Positions 23,205 through 36,720 of a stretch of DNA of 64,000 bases are shown one piece after another; positions within the stretch are counted from its first letter, which is position 1; each line of letters begins with the position of its first letter. The position numbers were made by a program, and so were the translations under genes. The stretch lies in contig NC_052102.1 in NCBI RefSeq assembly GCF_012273895.1, positions 8,356,358 through 8,420,357 on the forward strand, in the 5' to 3' direction. The notes under the pieces are model-generated. The model was not told the DNA's origin, did not search any database, and saw nothing but the letters and a program-made list of their open reading frames with translations. Source of the stretch: Zerene cesonia. Its lineage: Eukaryota > Arthropoda > Insecta > Lepidoptera > Pieridae.

Positions 23205-23561
23205 ATGAAGCAATGGATTGAGAAACACTTCATGAATTTATTTTTTGCACTTGGACAGCCCGGAATGATACTGAGTGTAGATACTCAGTACTACCACCTA
23301 AAACCACTTTTCACAGGTTACAATGTGGACAACAATGAGTTCGCCATCGGAAATTACACAGTAAATTATTTAATAGGTATTAGGTTTGTGCTAGGCGACC
23401 ATAACAGTTCTGCTTTGATTCAACGTTATGAGTCTTCTAATTACCTCGATCGTACAGTGTACATTTTAAATGATTATACATCATGTTACTGTAAAAACCC
23501 GTTCATTGCTGAATCTAAAGTAAATCATGGGATTTACCGAAATGAGTTGGTAAATAAATGA
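23205..23561 (+). CDS. Orphan open reading frame, 118 codons
   Basis: ATG at 23205 to TGA at 23559-23561. The product would start MKQWIEKHFMNLFFALGQPG, with NYT and NSS sequons and a YCKNPF motif, and no clear signal peptide. The frame stays open 15 nt upstream of the ATG. In DNA this AT-rich about one frame of this length is expected by chance in a 64-kb window, so length is not evidence. No splice or poly(A) context was found and no family is recognised. It follows directly after a GC-enriched block. Confidence 0.2.
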   Translation: MKQWIEKHFMNLFFALGQPGMILSVDTQYYHLKPLFTGYNVDNNEFAIGNYTVNYLIGIRFVLGDHNSSALIQRYESSNYLDRTVYILNDYTSCYCKNPFIAESKVNHGIYRNELVNK

Positions 23562-23839
23562 AAGGATGGTTAAATGAAAAGTTTAAGGGAAGGATTACAA
23601 TTTAGTACATGCTAGATTGATTCGTAAGGGTTAATTTTTGGAATCTATCATTACTAATTACTCATTTTTTTTTATAAACTGTCAGTCTAAATCTGCCATA
23701 ATTTAAATTTGACAATAACAAAAACCCATGCAATTAAGTTCTATCGATTTATGGATACATATTGTAAAGATATATTACTTGTTATAGTAATGGCTAAATT
23801 TGTTTTAAGTTAGGTTAGGCTTAGATGCAAATTCTAGCT

Positions 23840-24085
23840 GCTAACCCCTCGACGGTAAACGACGATCAAAACTGTAGAGGGAGATACATAAACCCATATA
23901 TTAACGTAAAATAAAGGCTAGATCGGAATACTACCTACATTTACCGTGCCTTGACGGTAAATCCTAAGATTTTCTCAGTGAATCGTGGTAAATGTTGGAA
24001 ATGAACAACGATCTCAGGACTGTAGGAGTTTCACCATGCAGAGTTTGTAAACCTTAGGTTAAACATCTAAGATTTACCACAACAC
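23840..24085. repeat. Region with short palindromes (ACGGTAAA / TTTACC)
   Basis: 23939-23962 is a palindrome with perfect 9-bp arms ATTTACCGT/ACGGTAAAT. GACGGTAAA also occurs near 23850. TAAGATTT and GTGGTAAAT near 23966-23999 have inverted partners (CTAAGATTTACCAC) near 24066-24080. This may be a decayed inverted-repeat transposon. Confidence 0.35.
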
Positions 24086-24106
24086 ATATACGATTTTATA
24101 GATAAT

Positions 24107-24306
24107 TAGCTGCGCCCCGCGGTTTCACCCACGTAAGTCCGTATCCCGTAGGAATATCGGTATAAAAAGTTGTCTATATGTTATTCCAGTTATCCAGCTA
24201 TCTACGTACCAAATTTAATTACAATCGGTTCAGTAGTTTTTGTGTGAAAGTGCAACAAACACACATACATCCTTACAAACTTTCGCATTTATAATATTAG
24301 TAGGAT
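24107..24306 (+). repeat. SINE-like element
   Basis: Well-preserved copy from TAGCTGCGCCCCGCGG to ATAATATTAGTAGGAT. It gives the clean consensus for the region where the 10854 copy has a palindrome (here GTGTGAAAGTGCAACAAACA). Confidence 0.85.
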
Positions 24307-25979
24307 TATGGATAACGATGTATATATTTTATTTTATAACATTTTCGAATAGTAGTCAATCTTATTAATATTACAAAAAAATAATAAATACTTTCACCAC
24401 AGCTGATTGCAAATTTACTACAGCGTCGTAGATGATCTACGAGTATATCTAATTCGCTTACTCTGTAAGGCTGATGTTTCAGGATACAGCTGGAAGAAAC
24501 AATTTCACAATCTGTCCAATCCGATCAGATATCACTTTTTGAGGTTTCACAATATCTGTCCGCTCTCCTCCATAAAATATATTGTTATGGTTTCGAATTT
24601 GTTTATGATTAACAGTTATAAAGATTAAGGCTTCGCCTGCGTATCTAGAGTAAATTTTCATTAGGAATTTTCACTGCGGAAAATGTAGCCTATGAGATTA
24701 TGTGCGGGCAGAAAAATCATGTTATTCAATGGCATCGCGTAAAACGGCATATAATCAAACCAGCACACTTTCCCATTTATAATAATATAGTATAGTACAT
24801 AATAACCTATCACAGACACATCACAATTCCAGACCTGTAGCGGAATCAATGATATATCGCGTACTCGAGCCAGGAAACAAATATACGTGCTGTTATCCGA
24901 GGGTATATTGAAATGACCCACGTAGGGCTGTCAATAAACTTCAAGTGTCAGTATTGTCAATATCACAATGTCAAAGCATATGAGTATGGAATTAGTGTCA
25001 CATCCACAACTACATTTAATTCTTAGATCCGGAACTTGAAGTAAATTATGATATGAGCAAGCGTGTTGGCAGTTTTAGACATATTTGCCAGTACGAAAAC
25101 CCTAATTGAGATCGATGAGGTAGTTCTTATAATCCAGACTTTGGTCACAAAAATAAAGCCCTTAAAATTATGCATGGAATTTCATTTGTACAACCAAAAT
25201 TCGTCCTAAGTTTAATATAATATTTATACAGAAACATTCGGTTTTTTTTATTCACCTGATTCGAAGACCAACGAATAAAACCTTTGGCAACCCTATCAAT
25301 GAGGGATTTCCATAGATAAGGGTCATCATGTATCGCTGGTTATTGGCGTGTTATCGTTCACGCTCTACTGTTGTTGATTTACACTCGCATAAACAATTAT
25401 AATGTAACCAAGTTTGAAATCAGGATTGAAGCACCTAACAAACCCATTTTTTAATTACATTGTGTAGCCAAACGTACCGATTTGTATAACTACATTTTCC
25501 GTGCGATTCATATTCAATTCCACTTTGAAGTGCATAAAAACAGTTGTATAATAAATAGTGTAAAAAAAAATGGGGCATTTTAGCTACTACTTATATAAAA
25601 GACAGATATGGAGCCCAAAATGGTTGATTCTGTCTGTATGTCGGTTTGTTTAAGCATAACGCACGACTACTATGGAAATTACATAATTATACTTCAACAT
25701 CCTGGACACCGCACTGTGTACTGTTACCCAAAAAAGTATATATAGAACCAAAAGAGCCAAATAAGCGAAAAAATTCCCCAAAACACATTGTGAGCACAGC
25801 TAAAGATTAACATCGCGAAATAAGAGCCGGCCAGGACGAATTGTGGCATCGAAGTAAAGCCATGACGAGTTCTTACACTCATTGGTTTACCATAACAAGA
25901 TTAACGGGCTTTTAATAACCACTTGAAACAATTTTTACTTGTCGAAAAACAAAATCCTTTAAAGTTTCCATCTATATAA
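24307..25979. other. Gene-free stretch
   Basis: No supported gene. Short overlapping frames at 24407-24921 lie on both strands in AT-rich DNA. 25590-25700 (GGTTGATTCTGTCTGTATGTC) may be a decayed SINE-like repeat. Confidence 0.4.
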
Positions 25980-26278
25980 GCAGTGGTGGCTCAGTGGTGA
26001 GAAACTCGGACTTCAAAATCGATAAGTCGGGGTTCGAGACCGAGCGAGCGTGCAGGAAATAAATTGATTTTTAAATTTATCTGCACATGTGGATAACATC
26101 ACCACTGCTTAAACGGTAAAGGAAAACATCGTGAGGAAACCGGCATGTCCAAGAAATAAAAGTTCGATGACATGTGACATCTATCAACCCGCACTTGGCC
26201 AGCGTGGTGTATGGCCTAAAACCTCGTAGGAGGCCTGTGTCCCAGCAGTGGGAATATATATGGGCTGATGATGATGAT
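25980..26278 (+). mobile_element. Full-length tRNA-derived SINE
   Basis: About 299 bp. The head has an A box (TGGCTCAGTGG, 25987-25997) and a B box (GGTTCGAGAC, 26031-26040). The body has GGAAAACATCGTGAGGAAAC and the tail GGAGGCCTGTGTCCCAGCAG followed by a TGATGATGATGAT repeat. This is the classic lepidopteran SINE layout with a LINE-like 3' end. It uses the same tail as the 72-bp insertion at 11527. Confidence 0.9.
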
Positions 26279-26988
26279 ATACCACAAGGAAATGATCGAA
26301 TTTTATGAGATGACCGTGGTGGCCGTGTGGTATGATTCGAATCCCCCTTCTTAATCTTTTTTTTTCTATTCATAATATTATTGAAAAACTTGATGATCGT
26401 TATTATTTTACAAAGTTAGTTAATTACTTAGTAGTGGTAAATTATCGATCTCATTTGTTTTATTGCTCACGAAAATTGATTCCAGAACTTTCCAGAAACG
26501 TTGCGCAGATAATACATCAGTCACATACTAAATTATCAATGTACCACAAGTGGGAACATTGTTAGGGATGATAATAGGAAAATCTGTCAACATGAGAACA
26601 ATGCCAAGTTACATGGATCAGGAATTAGTACTCATTGTCCTTACCACAATAGACCGCGGTGCCGTCGCGATCTAATTAGATAACATTACTATTTCATATA
26701 ATATACCTAACTTGCATCTGTTGTCTTTGAGATGTAATCTATGTTGATACGTGCCGTGTATTGAAACTTAGCAGCGCAATCTCTATGTACTGCAATGTAT
26801 TGTTGACTTAAGGTAAATAGGCTGAAGTAAACATTTATTTTTTTAAATATTGCACACAGCCTCGTTCAACACTATTGTAATGCTTTATCTTACATAGTGT
26901 GTACTACAAATTAATTTAAGGAGGAAAATAGTATATTCTTCATATGACATTACACAATAAAGAACACACATTGTATCTTGTGTGTGTC

Positions 26989-27090
26989 GCCTCATGAAAG
27001 AAGAGTGCCTGACGGTAAGCGCTATCGCCACCTATGATTATTTGCAAAAGCGTAAGGTCGTTCGTAACAGATCTTTGCAAATCAAAAAAA
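26989..27090 (-). repeat. Interspersed repeat fragment
   Basis: TCGCCTCATGAAAGAAGAGTG, CCTGACGGTAAGCGCTATCGCC and a GCGTAAGGTCG stretch match the 39600-39700 part of the repeat family. Confidence 0.6.
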
Positions 27091-27420
27091 AAATCAAATA
27101 AATCAGTAGTACGGTGAATATAATTAACATTTATTTGGCTGTATTAAAAATACCGTTTTCGAAAAAATCAAAAAAGCCTAAAATTTAACATTTGGGCTTC
27201 TATTCTTCATGTGTCCTATGGAGATTTGTTGTGACGAAAATATTGGACGCGCTGAAGAAATTTTTTTCAATTCTGTATTTTATGAATTAGAGCTTTTTTG
27301 TACTTTTGACTTAATCATTATAATTTGTATTTTTTTGTTATATAACAATTTGTTTTAAATCATTATATATTATCTTATACCTTATCAATGAAGCGATAAA
27401 AATCACTTTTGTGACGGTGG

Positions 27421-27572
27421 GGCAAAGGGTGTTAAGAATGTATGACTCCCGGCTACCACTGATGACGATAGACAGATGACCTGAATGCAGTCCGTTGGTG
27501 TTCTGACCTTCTGGGGAGGCCTATGTCCAGCATGGACACGGTAGCGGTATCCTAACGACGACGAAGATCAGG
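27421..27572 (+). repeat. Retroposon 3'-end fragment
   Basis: Contains CTGACCTTCTGGGGAGGCC-TATGTCCAGCATGGAC followed by an ACGACGACGA-type tail, a decayed relative of the GGAGGCCTGTGTCCCAGCAG tails. Confidence 0.5.
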
Positions 27573-28659
27573 ATATCACTCGATAAATTATGGCAATTCT
27601 TTGTACATTATTATACACAATTTTATTTGTCATTGAAATGAATTATAATAGCAATTTAAAATAAAAGTAAATTATTTCAATATTCTATGCAATCTCAATC
27701 CAACATTAGTTATGCGTATTGTTTACGACTTTTTAACAAATTCCAGCATTATCATTTTGCAAAAATATAAACAAATATTTATAATTGTTGCAAACAACAA
27801 TTCACAGTGTAATTTTACGACATCATTCCTCCTTAACGATTCGCTAATTGATTGTTTACTTTGCACTTGATTTGAAGTGTTTCCGGTGCTATCAACCCCC
27901 ATGTGACAATATATACAATTTCTCCCCCATATTCTATACTATCCACGAAACATCAACTTTATTATTCAAGTGAATGAAGTAAAAATAAAATTGTACTTTA
28001 TGTTAAAATATCAGGCCAAATAATACCTGTCCGATTTCATACTGATTTCCATTTTACAAGCGGGTCATCAGAAAATCGTGATTAACAAATCAATTCACCG
28101 GCGTTATTATCATCCGTATTGTGATATTCACAACAGTTAATCAAGTATTGTCCGTAAATCACAAATCTATGAATTCAAACGCACCATACAAAGCGTTTCC
28201 ATTATCATCATTCATTGTATGTGTATTTACTGCAAATCTACTCGCTTTTGTTTAATAAACGAATGAACACGATATTCTATGGCGCTTATCCGTCGCCTCG
28301 ATATGAATAGGCTGTGTGTTGTGTGCGTTAACTCACAACTTCATAGAATATAGTCCGCAAAGTTCTTTTGTCACGATTATCGTGGAAAATCCGATCGAGG
28401 AAAGTGTGGCTTTCAACGGCAAACTGCATTATGAGTTATCTGAGCGGCGAACGCAACTAAAATAATCTGCACGCTTCCTACACTAAGTTCTAAAGTCCAT
28501 CGACAGTTTCCATTAAGCCTACATTGTTTTTCATGCATTATTAAGAACATTATAAGTCTTTGTACTCAACTAGCAAACACTCGAAGCTTTTTTGTCGTGG
28601 GTATAACATTTAAAAGAATAGAAATCGTTGGAAAACAACCTTTAACCTTTTTTGTTTAA

Positions 28660-29060
28660 TTTAATTGCGTATAAACTCGCATTGTGATAAGCAAGCACAA
28701 AACCTCAGAAACCACTTCTCGACGAAACGATTAATGGCCAAGAGTTCGCAACTTCATTCACCAGATTATAGCGATCCATTGAAAATATCCATAAAAGTCG
28801 AACATTACCCGAAACAATGAGGGGAGGGCTTGGGTATTAGGTGCTGCGTCGCTATTGAACAACTTTTGTTCCATTGTGTTGTCCACTAAAGGGAGGCTTA
28901 CACAAAGACACGGCGCAGACATAGACCGAAATTCATCAGCAACTCGATTGTTTGCTACATAAAGGATGCCATTGTCGACAAATATGATATAGTAATACAA
29001 CGTGGATGTTGTAATTAGAGCGGCGAAATGCTTTTGTTCAGAGCTTGGCTCGAGCTAACT
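28660..29060. promoter_or_regulatory. GC-enriched block with SOX-type motifs
   Basis: Carries GAAACAATGAGG, TTCCATTGTGTTG, ACACAAAGACAC, GATTGTTTGC and CCATTGTCGAC. The 80-codon minus frame here is unsupported. Likely regulatory, like the other blocks. Confidence 0.35.
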
Positions 29061-29700
29061 TTTGGCTAAGTCTTGAAACAAATGAACTGTGTAATATACA
29101 GCGCAGGTATTCTGAAGCCCGTCTATCAGTTTGGTTTGCACAATAGATTACAGACGGTACAACATCTTTCCGAAAATTTTAAACGTGATTCCTTTGATTA
29201 CATTGGAGGAGCTGGTTACTTTTCATACAATTTTCATCATATCATTATCCTGATTTAATTGAAAATAAATTATCATATATTTTAATAGTGACTGTATATC
29301 CTTACCTATCCTAACAACAACTAAGGGACCTTGAAAAATTAAATGTTTACGTGCTAATATTGATGAAACTCTATGCTTTTCCTGAATCCGACTACTATGA
29401 CATAAGTTTCTTTTTCATAAAAAAGTGGATTAGCTTCTTCTTCTGTCAGAATGGGATTGGTAAAAGTGAATTTATTAATACAGAAAGTCATACTTACCCC
29501 CCAGTGACATAGGAACTAGTTTTATTTGATCTCACTTAAAAAGCATTACCTCGACTCCCATCTTTATTTACCCTATTTGCTTATCACGTCCTTTTACACA
29601 TACTGAGTGATGTTATTATTGTATCATATTACCGAATCGTAAGTCGACAGACAAATCATATACGATGACAACTAATAAGTTAAAGATAAAATTATTTTTA

Positions 29701-29907
29701 CTAGCTGCGCCCCGCGGTTTCACCCGCATAAGTCCGTACCCTGAATATCGGGATAAAAAGCCTTTATCGGGATAAATTGCCTATATGTTATTCCAGCTGT
29801 CCAGCTATCTACGTACCAAATTTCATTGCAATCGGTTCGGTAGTTTTTGCGTGAAAGAGCAACACACACATCCTTACAAAATTTCGCATTTATAATATAA
29901 GTAGGAT
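29701..29907 (+). repeat. SINE-like element
   Basis: CTAGCTGCGCCCCGCGGTTTC...ATATAAGTAGGAT. A small internal duplication repeats ATCGGGATAAAAAG/TTATCGGGATAAATT. Confidence 0.85.
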
Positions 29908-32449
29908 ATGCCTTATCTCATCGGTTCTATGGAACACTTCATAAGAAATGTGCTTTTAAAAAGTGTTTACGTGTACATTATAACGTCCGATAAAGAGTCT
30001 CATTAAATCCAGAAATATGCATCAATCTTCTCTACTTTGTAGACAGTAGAGTCCAACTTCCATATTCTACCATTTCCCTTTTTCATTACTCATTTTCATT
30101 TTCTAAAGGATCTATGCAATAATAGCGTCTTTTATTATTTAAATCCGAAGTCTTAATCTCTGGAAGTATGAGGGTGCCACCATGACTAATCTATGATCGC
30201 GTGCCATTCAAAACTATTGTGTCTCATGGCTGGGCTATTGTTTAGGGCATACGATAAAAAGCTTTGGCGTTTTTCCAACTAGGGAACCGTGTAAGGGTAA
30301 CACTGGAATTCATGTGAAGTTCATCGTCTTAATAGTATTTATTGATGCACACTCAAGTTCATCTAACTCTGGTTGTTGAGATATTTAATAATAATACACT
30401 TTCTTAGTATATTTAAAGTATCAGTATTTCTTATCAGATGCACTTTTTTGTGATTACACAGATATCATGGTTACAACAAATTTACTGACTCGTACTAAAA
30501 GCGGATATTAAACAAATTCAATAATACATAGAACAACAAAAATCTGATCTGTATCTCAAAAACTAAATAAATTATTGATTAAGGGTTATGACTAAATCGA
30601 GAGTATCGAATTGAAATCTAAAGGATATGGGTATAATTCCAATAACCACAAAAAGAAAATTTCGTAACTTGAGTTCACAGCAAAATATCAAAATAAATAT
30701 CTGACAACAAACAACAAATGACAATAGAAATAATATTAAAAAACGGTAAATTACGTACCGTGACCATCGCGTGCCCATACCCCAGTAAATATGCGTACAC
30801 CCCACGCAAAGTTATTATCATCCATGAATAGCCCAATATTGCACATTCCACGTAATGTGACTAAATTATGTGGGTGAGCTTGATTGGACTTTTTATAACT
30901 GTAACATTGAACGTTTTACTGTTTCTCTACTCATGTTAATGCAATATTGTGCCTATGTCATATTATATGTTTAAAATGCTTTTGTTTTTTAACCTATCAA
31001 ATACATTAATGACAGTAGGTTAAGTAGGCAAGAATACAAGTGTTGCATAAACATTAAAATTATTGAAAATGTTATAACAACAACTACATTTTTTTTAGGT
31101 TTTGAGTATTGGCCAGCAACTTGATATCCAACCTGTTATCAAAAGATGTTCGCAAAACACTATTGTAGTTTCTATCGATAATATATCATGGAGGAAAATT
31201 GTATAGTAGGTACGGACGCGAACATTCAGTTTTCTTACATTCTTTACTTCAGAAGTCGCTTCGCTATGGATCACACAATAGATGTAAAGAATGAGGACAA
31301 CATTCAAAGAATGGAAAATAGGTGACACTTGTGAAGACTTGAAAATCGGGAAATACAAACGTAACGTATAGTTATAGACGTAGATATTTGTCCCGTGCTG
31401 CTCGGGTTTGGCTTATTTTAAGAGAAGCGTTAATTGCCTTACCACGTGTGGGCACGGACCTTATGGTTCGAACACGATTACTGGTTTTGGAGACACATAA
31501 ATTGTTTAAGAAGAAAGGGTTATATTATTATTTTTATATTATTTACCAATACCACAGATATCATAAAACTGTACTAGTCCAATATTTCTTTCAGTTTACC
31601 TATATTAATTTTTTTATATTTCAATATAAACAAATTTAACAATAAGTATCACAAACAATTTAATGGATTTACCACATCTTTTAGGATTGGGCCTAGTAAA
31701 TAACTAACTCGACCTATCTGATGTTGAAGATCGAGAACTATAAAAAAACCTGTTCGTGGCACACTTTAGGATATTTTAAACGAATATCCCCTAGTCCTAG
31801 TTGTAGATCTCGTATAGGAAACAGTCAAACAGGAGTGTACAAACTTTAATCGGTGCCCTTATTTCTCATTTATATATTTAAAAATAATCCAGTCCATAAA
31901 TAACAGTCAGGATAAAAATGCTATTTTACCATAAGCCATTAGCCAAACTAAACGTGAACTACAAAATGGAATATAAACTTGCATCTAAATTGGGTCAGTT
32001 TAAATTGACAACGCGTATATTATCACAGACAAAGAGATTATAGTTCAATAAATTCGAGATAGATCACGACGTGCATGGCAGGGCTATAAGAGATCATTTT
32101 GTATCGAATTGACGAAAACCTTGAAATCTTAATGGATACTTGAATGAATTTTTGAAGTTTTTGAAAGTGTATATGTTCATAATTTTTTATAAGATAGTTT
32201 TTTAGTGTTCTTTTTCACATTACCTACTATGTAAACAACTATTTAGTAGCACAAAGCTAGAAATTTTGCTGCTAATAAGATTCAAATAAGAATAGCGTTA
32301 TTTACAATTGAATAAAGCTTAAAAGCAGACACTTGAATAGGTGAGACACGTATCTATCTATCATCGATATACAGCAAAGGTCATAACATAATAGAAGTAT
32401 TTTACAAAGAAACGTGAACGGTCTTTACAAAATCCTTCAACAAACTTGA
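29908..32449. other. Gene-free AT-rich stretch
   Basis: No supported coding or RNA gene. Frames at 30572-30805, 31095-31358 and 31388-31639 are hydrophobic, AT-driven and lack context. Confidence 0.45.
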
Positions 32450-32640
32450 CGCTTGAGCTTCAAACACTATAGAGATAGGAGTTCGGCAGCCTGATGAATT
32501 TCGGTTTACGTTCAACGCCGCGAGTCTTTGTGGCTCTTTCAGCTACACAATAGGGACAAAAGTTATTCAACGACAATGCGAGCACCAAATACCGATCGTC
32601 CAACCCCCTTTCCCCACCCGAATAGGTGACTAACCATTGT
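32450..32640. promoter_or_regulatory. GC-enriched block with SOX-type motifs
   Basis: Contains ACACAATAGGGACAAAAG, GACAATGCG and CCATTGTTTAC in less AT-rich DNA; no coding signal. Confidence 0.3.
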
Positions 32641-33599
32641 TTACTTTAATACTCTTCTTTTATGTACATTATCGATGGCAGCAACAATGTAATCGCGAAA
32701 TTGAATTAGTGAAGTGGAAGGAAATTCGAATTTCAACTGATATTGTATAGGTACGCCTCGTGGGTTTGCACGCGCACACCTTTTAGTAAATATTTGTGCG
32801 TTTATGGAATCATTATTCTCCTTGTTGCCTTGTACTGTACAAGGCAACTTTAACATGCTGAATAAAACATGATTTTATATGAAATATTTATATAAGTAAT
32901 TGATCATATTCCAACTAGCAACATGTTAATTTTCAATGTAAACAAGTGCATTTGTAGAGTAAGGAGAGATTTTTGCTTACAATATTATTAAAAACTACAG
33001 CAACAAGTAAATACTACATACACATCATTAGACCGTAAGCTGTTTTAATATTGATAGATTCCTGACTCCCGTACATTTGAATGTAACAATATTTCGTCAG
33101 TGAGATATTCTCAGCGGAATGTTACAAAAAGCCTCAGCGTTTGTACAAAAGCTACGAAGAATGAATGGAAGTGGGAGGAGGGAGATGACTATTGAATAGC
33201 AGAAAAGGGATGTGTTACGTAAGTGTATTTAGTGCTTCATACTAACAATGGATCATAAATTTATTTTTATATGCCTGAAGGTATTGAGCTTTAACAAAGC
33301 GTTCGTAGGGTATATAATATTATATTTTTGTTGAGAGTCTTGAAATTATACTTGTGAATTACAAACTACTATTTGACAAATGTACATACAAAATAATTTG
33401 TTCATGGAGTTGTCATTTAGCATGATGACGACACAAGACAATATTGTATTAACAACGTTTGATATATACAACATGTTTAATAAAACAAAACATAAATGAA
33501 TGCTTCGCGTTAATGATTTCAATTTTGCATCCAGATTACAGCGAACAAAGTTACACTGCATTATTACATTTTCAAATAAGCATGACTAATGAGTTCTTA

Positions 33600-33860
33600 A
33601 CAAGTAAAGAGCAGGTTCTTTTTACCAGTCCCTCCGACGCGGGCTATACAAAAGTCGTATACGCGGTTTCACGAACAACTTTAGTGTGACCCCCACAAAG
33701 CTGTGGAACGTCATTTAAATGCACACGTTTCATTGGCTATGAATGCTTCAGGGAAGTAGAAAAAGTACGGGCCAATTACGACGCTTTTGTGGCGACGCGA
33801 CCTCTCGAAGACTTGAGAGTAACTTTTGTGCGGGGAAGCCTCTGTTCAGTTTTGATGATT
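33600..33860. promoter_or_regulatory. GC-enriched block, candidate regulatory element
   Basis: Balanced composition with CTATACAAAAGTCG, CACAAAGCTGTGG, CATTGGCTATG, GCTTTTGTGG and ACTTTTGTGCGG. The short frame crossing it is not supported. Confidence 0.3.
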
Positions 33861-34929
33861 TCTCTGTGGTTATTCAGTAAGTAATGAATGTAATTAACCA
33901 TTATGTATCTTAAATACATGTTGATGTTAGTATGTAAATAAAATGTATATTAGCTTAAACACTAATTGGTAAATACCACCCAGTTTTATCTGTTGTCAGT
34001 GATTCACTCAAGCAACGGTAAGTCTTTAATTAAAGGATCAGGACGAACAAAACTACACGCAGAGAATAGAAAAACTTAACCTGTTAGCATCATCATATCT
34101 ATCTAATCTTAAACAAAATATTAATAATATGCAATCATATATTTAAATATACATGACATATTGCGAAAATACGACCATTAAAATAAACGAAACATATTTA
34201 CAGTTGCAAGCATGCATTCCTTTCATATGATGTTTAACGTATAAAGTATATATTAAAATATTTAGAAGAACCCAAAGAGTAAGCAATCCTTTGGCTGACC
34301 AACCGACTGAACGCAAAGCTTTTGCGGTTACCTTTCCGTTTCTTCGCCTCCCTTTCAATTGAAGTCTTTCGGATAAATGTAAAGAACCATCTCTATATAA
34401 TAAGATCTAGGTACGTATCTATTAAATAAGAATATTTTCCAATAAGTGACGACGACGTTACAATGGCTCTTTGAGTTTAATTCTTTTATCGCGTAGCTTA
34501 TTATGGCCAATTCTAAGTTTCTTTTAAGTTTCTGTTATTTGAAATTCTCCTAAGGAATATTTTATTAGATTATTACCGTTTGTGTTTTAATTGAATTTGG
34601 TTGTTTCAATTTTAAGTATAGAAAGTATACATATAAAATTATATATTTTTAGATGCAAACAAGGTATTCTATATGCATTTGTGTACGCAATAGCTATAAT
34701 ATGTACTACCAACCTATATGTTTGTTTACAAACACTGAAATCAAAATAACAATATCCTCAATTGCAATAAAGGTATTTATGTAAATATATCTACTGAAAA
34801 TTATGATGTATTAAAGAAAGCACAATAAGATAAGAGAAGGAAACTCATATTTCCACATATCTACTTTGCCCAACTTTTTCAATTTAACAAGCAAAACTGA
34901 AGAATAGCTGTTGCTTTATCGTTTCTTCT

Positions 34930-35525
34930 AAGGAGAAGTTTTATACCTCGACTGTCGAGTCGGTGAAGTGGTTCCTAAAGCTGGACCAATTTTTTGCTAT
35001 TAAATGCAGCATATCGATCGTTTAATGGTGCAAGTATTAATAGCTCTTGCTATGAGATGGGCGATCAAAATGCATTCGGCCATTCGTTAGCGGGCCGTCA
35101 ATACGGCTTGGTCCACCCGCCATAAATTCAGTATTGAGCGGACATACAACAAAGCACGTTTTGTCTTGCAAATGAAAACGCGCAAATTTCGCGGCATTGT
35201 GCGCGGCTGTTTCGGTGCCCGCCATTATTAACGGCGAACATGAAAGACAAAAGGTTCGTCTGCAGCACTGAGCCTGGCCTAGATAGCGGATTATTGTACT
35301 AACACAATAGAAGCGTTAATTCCCCGACTCTGCTATTATTTTGTTGTTTGTAACTTTATCGCATCAATCGATTTGATCACGATCGGCTTTTGTATCGCTA
35401 CTGTTTGGCGCCATTCAGCGCGAGGCAACTGTTCGCATTGTTTCATATTATTTTTGAGTAGATGACGACAAACGAGCTGTTGATGGTGGGCGAGCCGCAA
35501 CTGCAAACATCGGTTTGTGAGCTTC
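34930..35525. promoter_or_regulatory. GC-enriched block, the longest in the desert
   Basis: About 600 bp with AACAAAGCACG, GCATTGTGCG, AACACAATAG, GCATTGTTTC and AACATTGTTG, plus GGCCATTCG and GGCGCCATTC boxes. Minus frames at 35037-35225 and 35336-35527 look accidental. Confidence 0.35.
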
Positions 35526-36469
35526 ACAAATAATTCAACATTGTTGATGCAAGTGAATTTTGATACCTTATACCTTATATTCTTTCTTTTCTTTCTTTAT
35601 AGACACTTAATAATTATCACAACAAAAATACATAAATGTTTGTATTTTTATTTTCGGTTTTGTTCTAATGATGTATTTATTGACAAAAAAGTCGTTTACT
35701 GCTTCATACATAGTTCAAAAGGCTGCATTTCAACTATTACTGCCTATGAAAATATTTTGCTTTGGAAATTAAGCATCAAAATTTCTGATATATTTATAGA
35801 ATATTGGTATTATAAAAATGTGATTATTTACAAACATAGAATGTAAATTGTAAGAATAATGGGACGTGAAAACGTGCAATTATACGTATAATATTTGTAG
35901 TTTTAAAAATTCACAGCATTTCATGGATAAATGTAATATTCCACATAATTTCGCTTTCATTTATTTTATGATAGAATATAAATTAGCATACTTATTAATT
36001 AAAACACTTACCCAACACAATGTATAAAACGATTACTTTTGTGCCCATTTGTGCAACACCAAGAAAAGGTCTCAAAATTGACTCTAATAAAAATCTATAT
36101 ATACAATCTAGTTCGCAGCAAAGCACAAAGTGGGTAACAATTATTATATATTAGAATAATTAGAAATTGGCTAAAATTCCTGATTTCATTTTTTTTATCA
36201 TTGATATGTATAGATTAAAAAGTGTTGTTTTTTTTATTATAAACGGATAAAATAAAAATGTATACAGTATTCTTTTTACTGAAAGTGCACAAAGTATAAA
36301 AAGATAAATAAACTTGTAAATCTTTAAACTTACCCCGCTTATCCCCGTTTATCCAATCCAATTTTCCAATTAGCAACACCACTGATAAAAACTCACGTTC
36401 ACACAAATGTTGGTCACATAAAAAAAAAATCACAGATCGAAAAGGAAATTTGAAAAACGAATAACTTGG
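35526..36469. other. Gene-free AT-rich stretch
   Basis: The 109-codon plus frame at 35517-35846 is rich in Phe, Ile and Tyr, as expected from AT-rich DNA, and has no supporting motif. Confidence 0.45.
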
Positions 36470-36720
36470 CGGGAATTGGTACGAACGAAAAAGTTCATTC
36501 AGCCTGGCGACTGTTCAGGCGCGCAGTGTGAACGGCTGTGTCAAACTACCGGCCGGCAGAATGTGCTCACTGCTTTGCCGCGCCGAATCCTTGCGCACTA
36601 CGCTTCGCTAGTGCTTTGCTTACACCCTTTGCGGCCGCCCCTTGCGATTTCGCATTTTGGCTTTCGCGCCTCGCAGATCACCCTATCTATGTACTTCTTA
36701 TGCATTTTGCTAAAGAGTTC
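36470..36720. promoter_or_regulatory. GC-rich block, candidate regulatory element or lncRNA promoter
   Basis: CpG-containing stretch (CAGGCGCGCAG, CCGGCCGGCAG, TTGCGGCCGCC) of about 250 bp. Two overlapping frames are by-products of composition. Confidence 0.35.

Noticed and set aside
26031..26060. Possible tRNA gene from the B-box sequence
   Set aside because: No cloverleaf closes; it is the head of the SINE at 25980-26278.
35517..35846. 109-codon plus-strand frame
   Set aside because: Phe/Ile/Tyr-rich, no motif, in AT-rich DNA; expected by chance.
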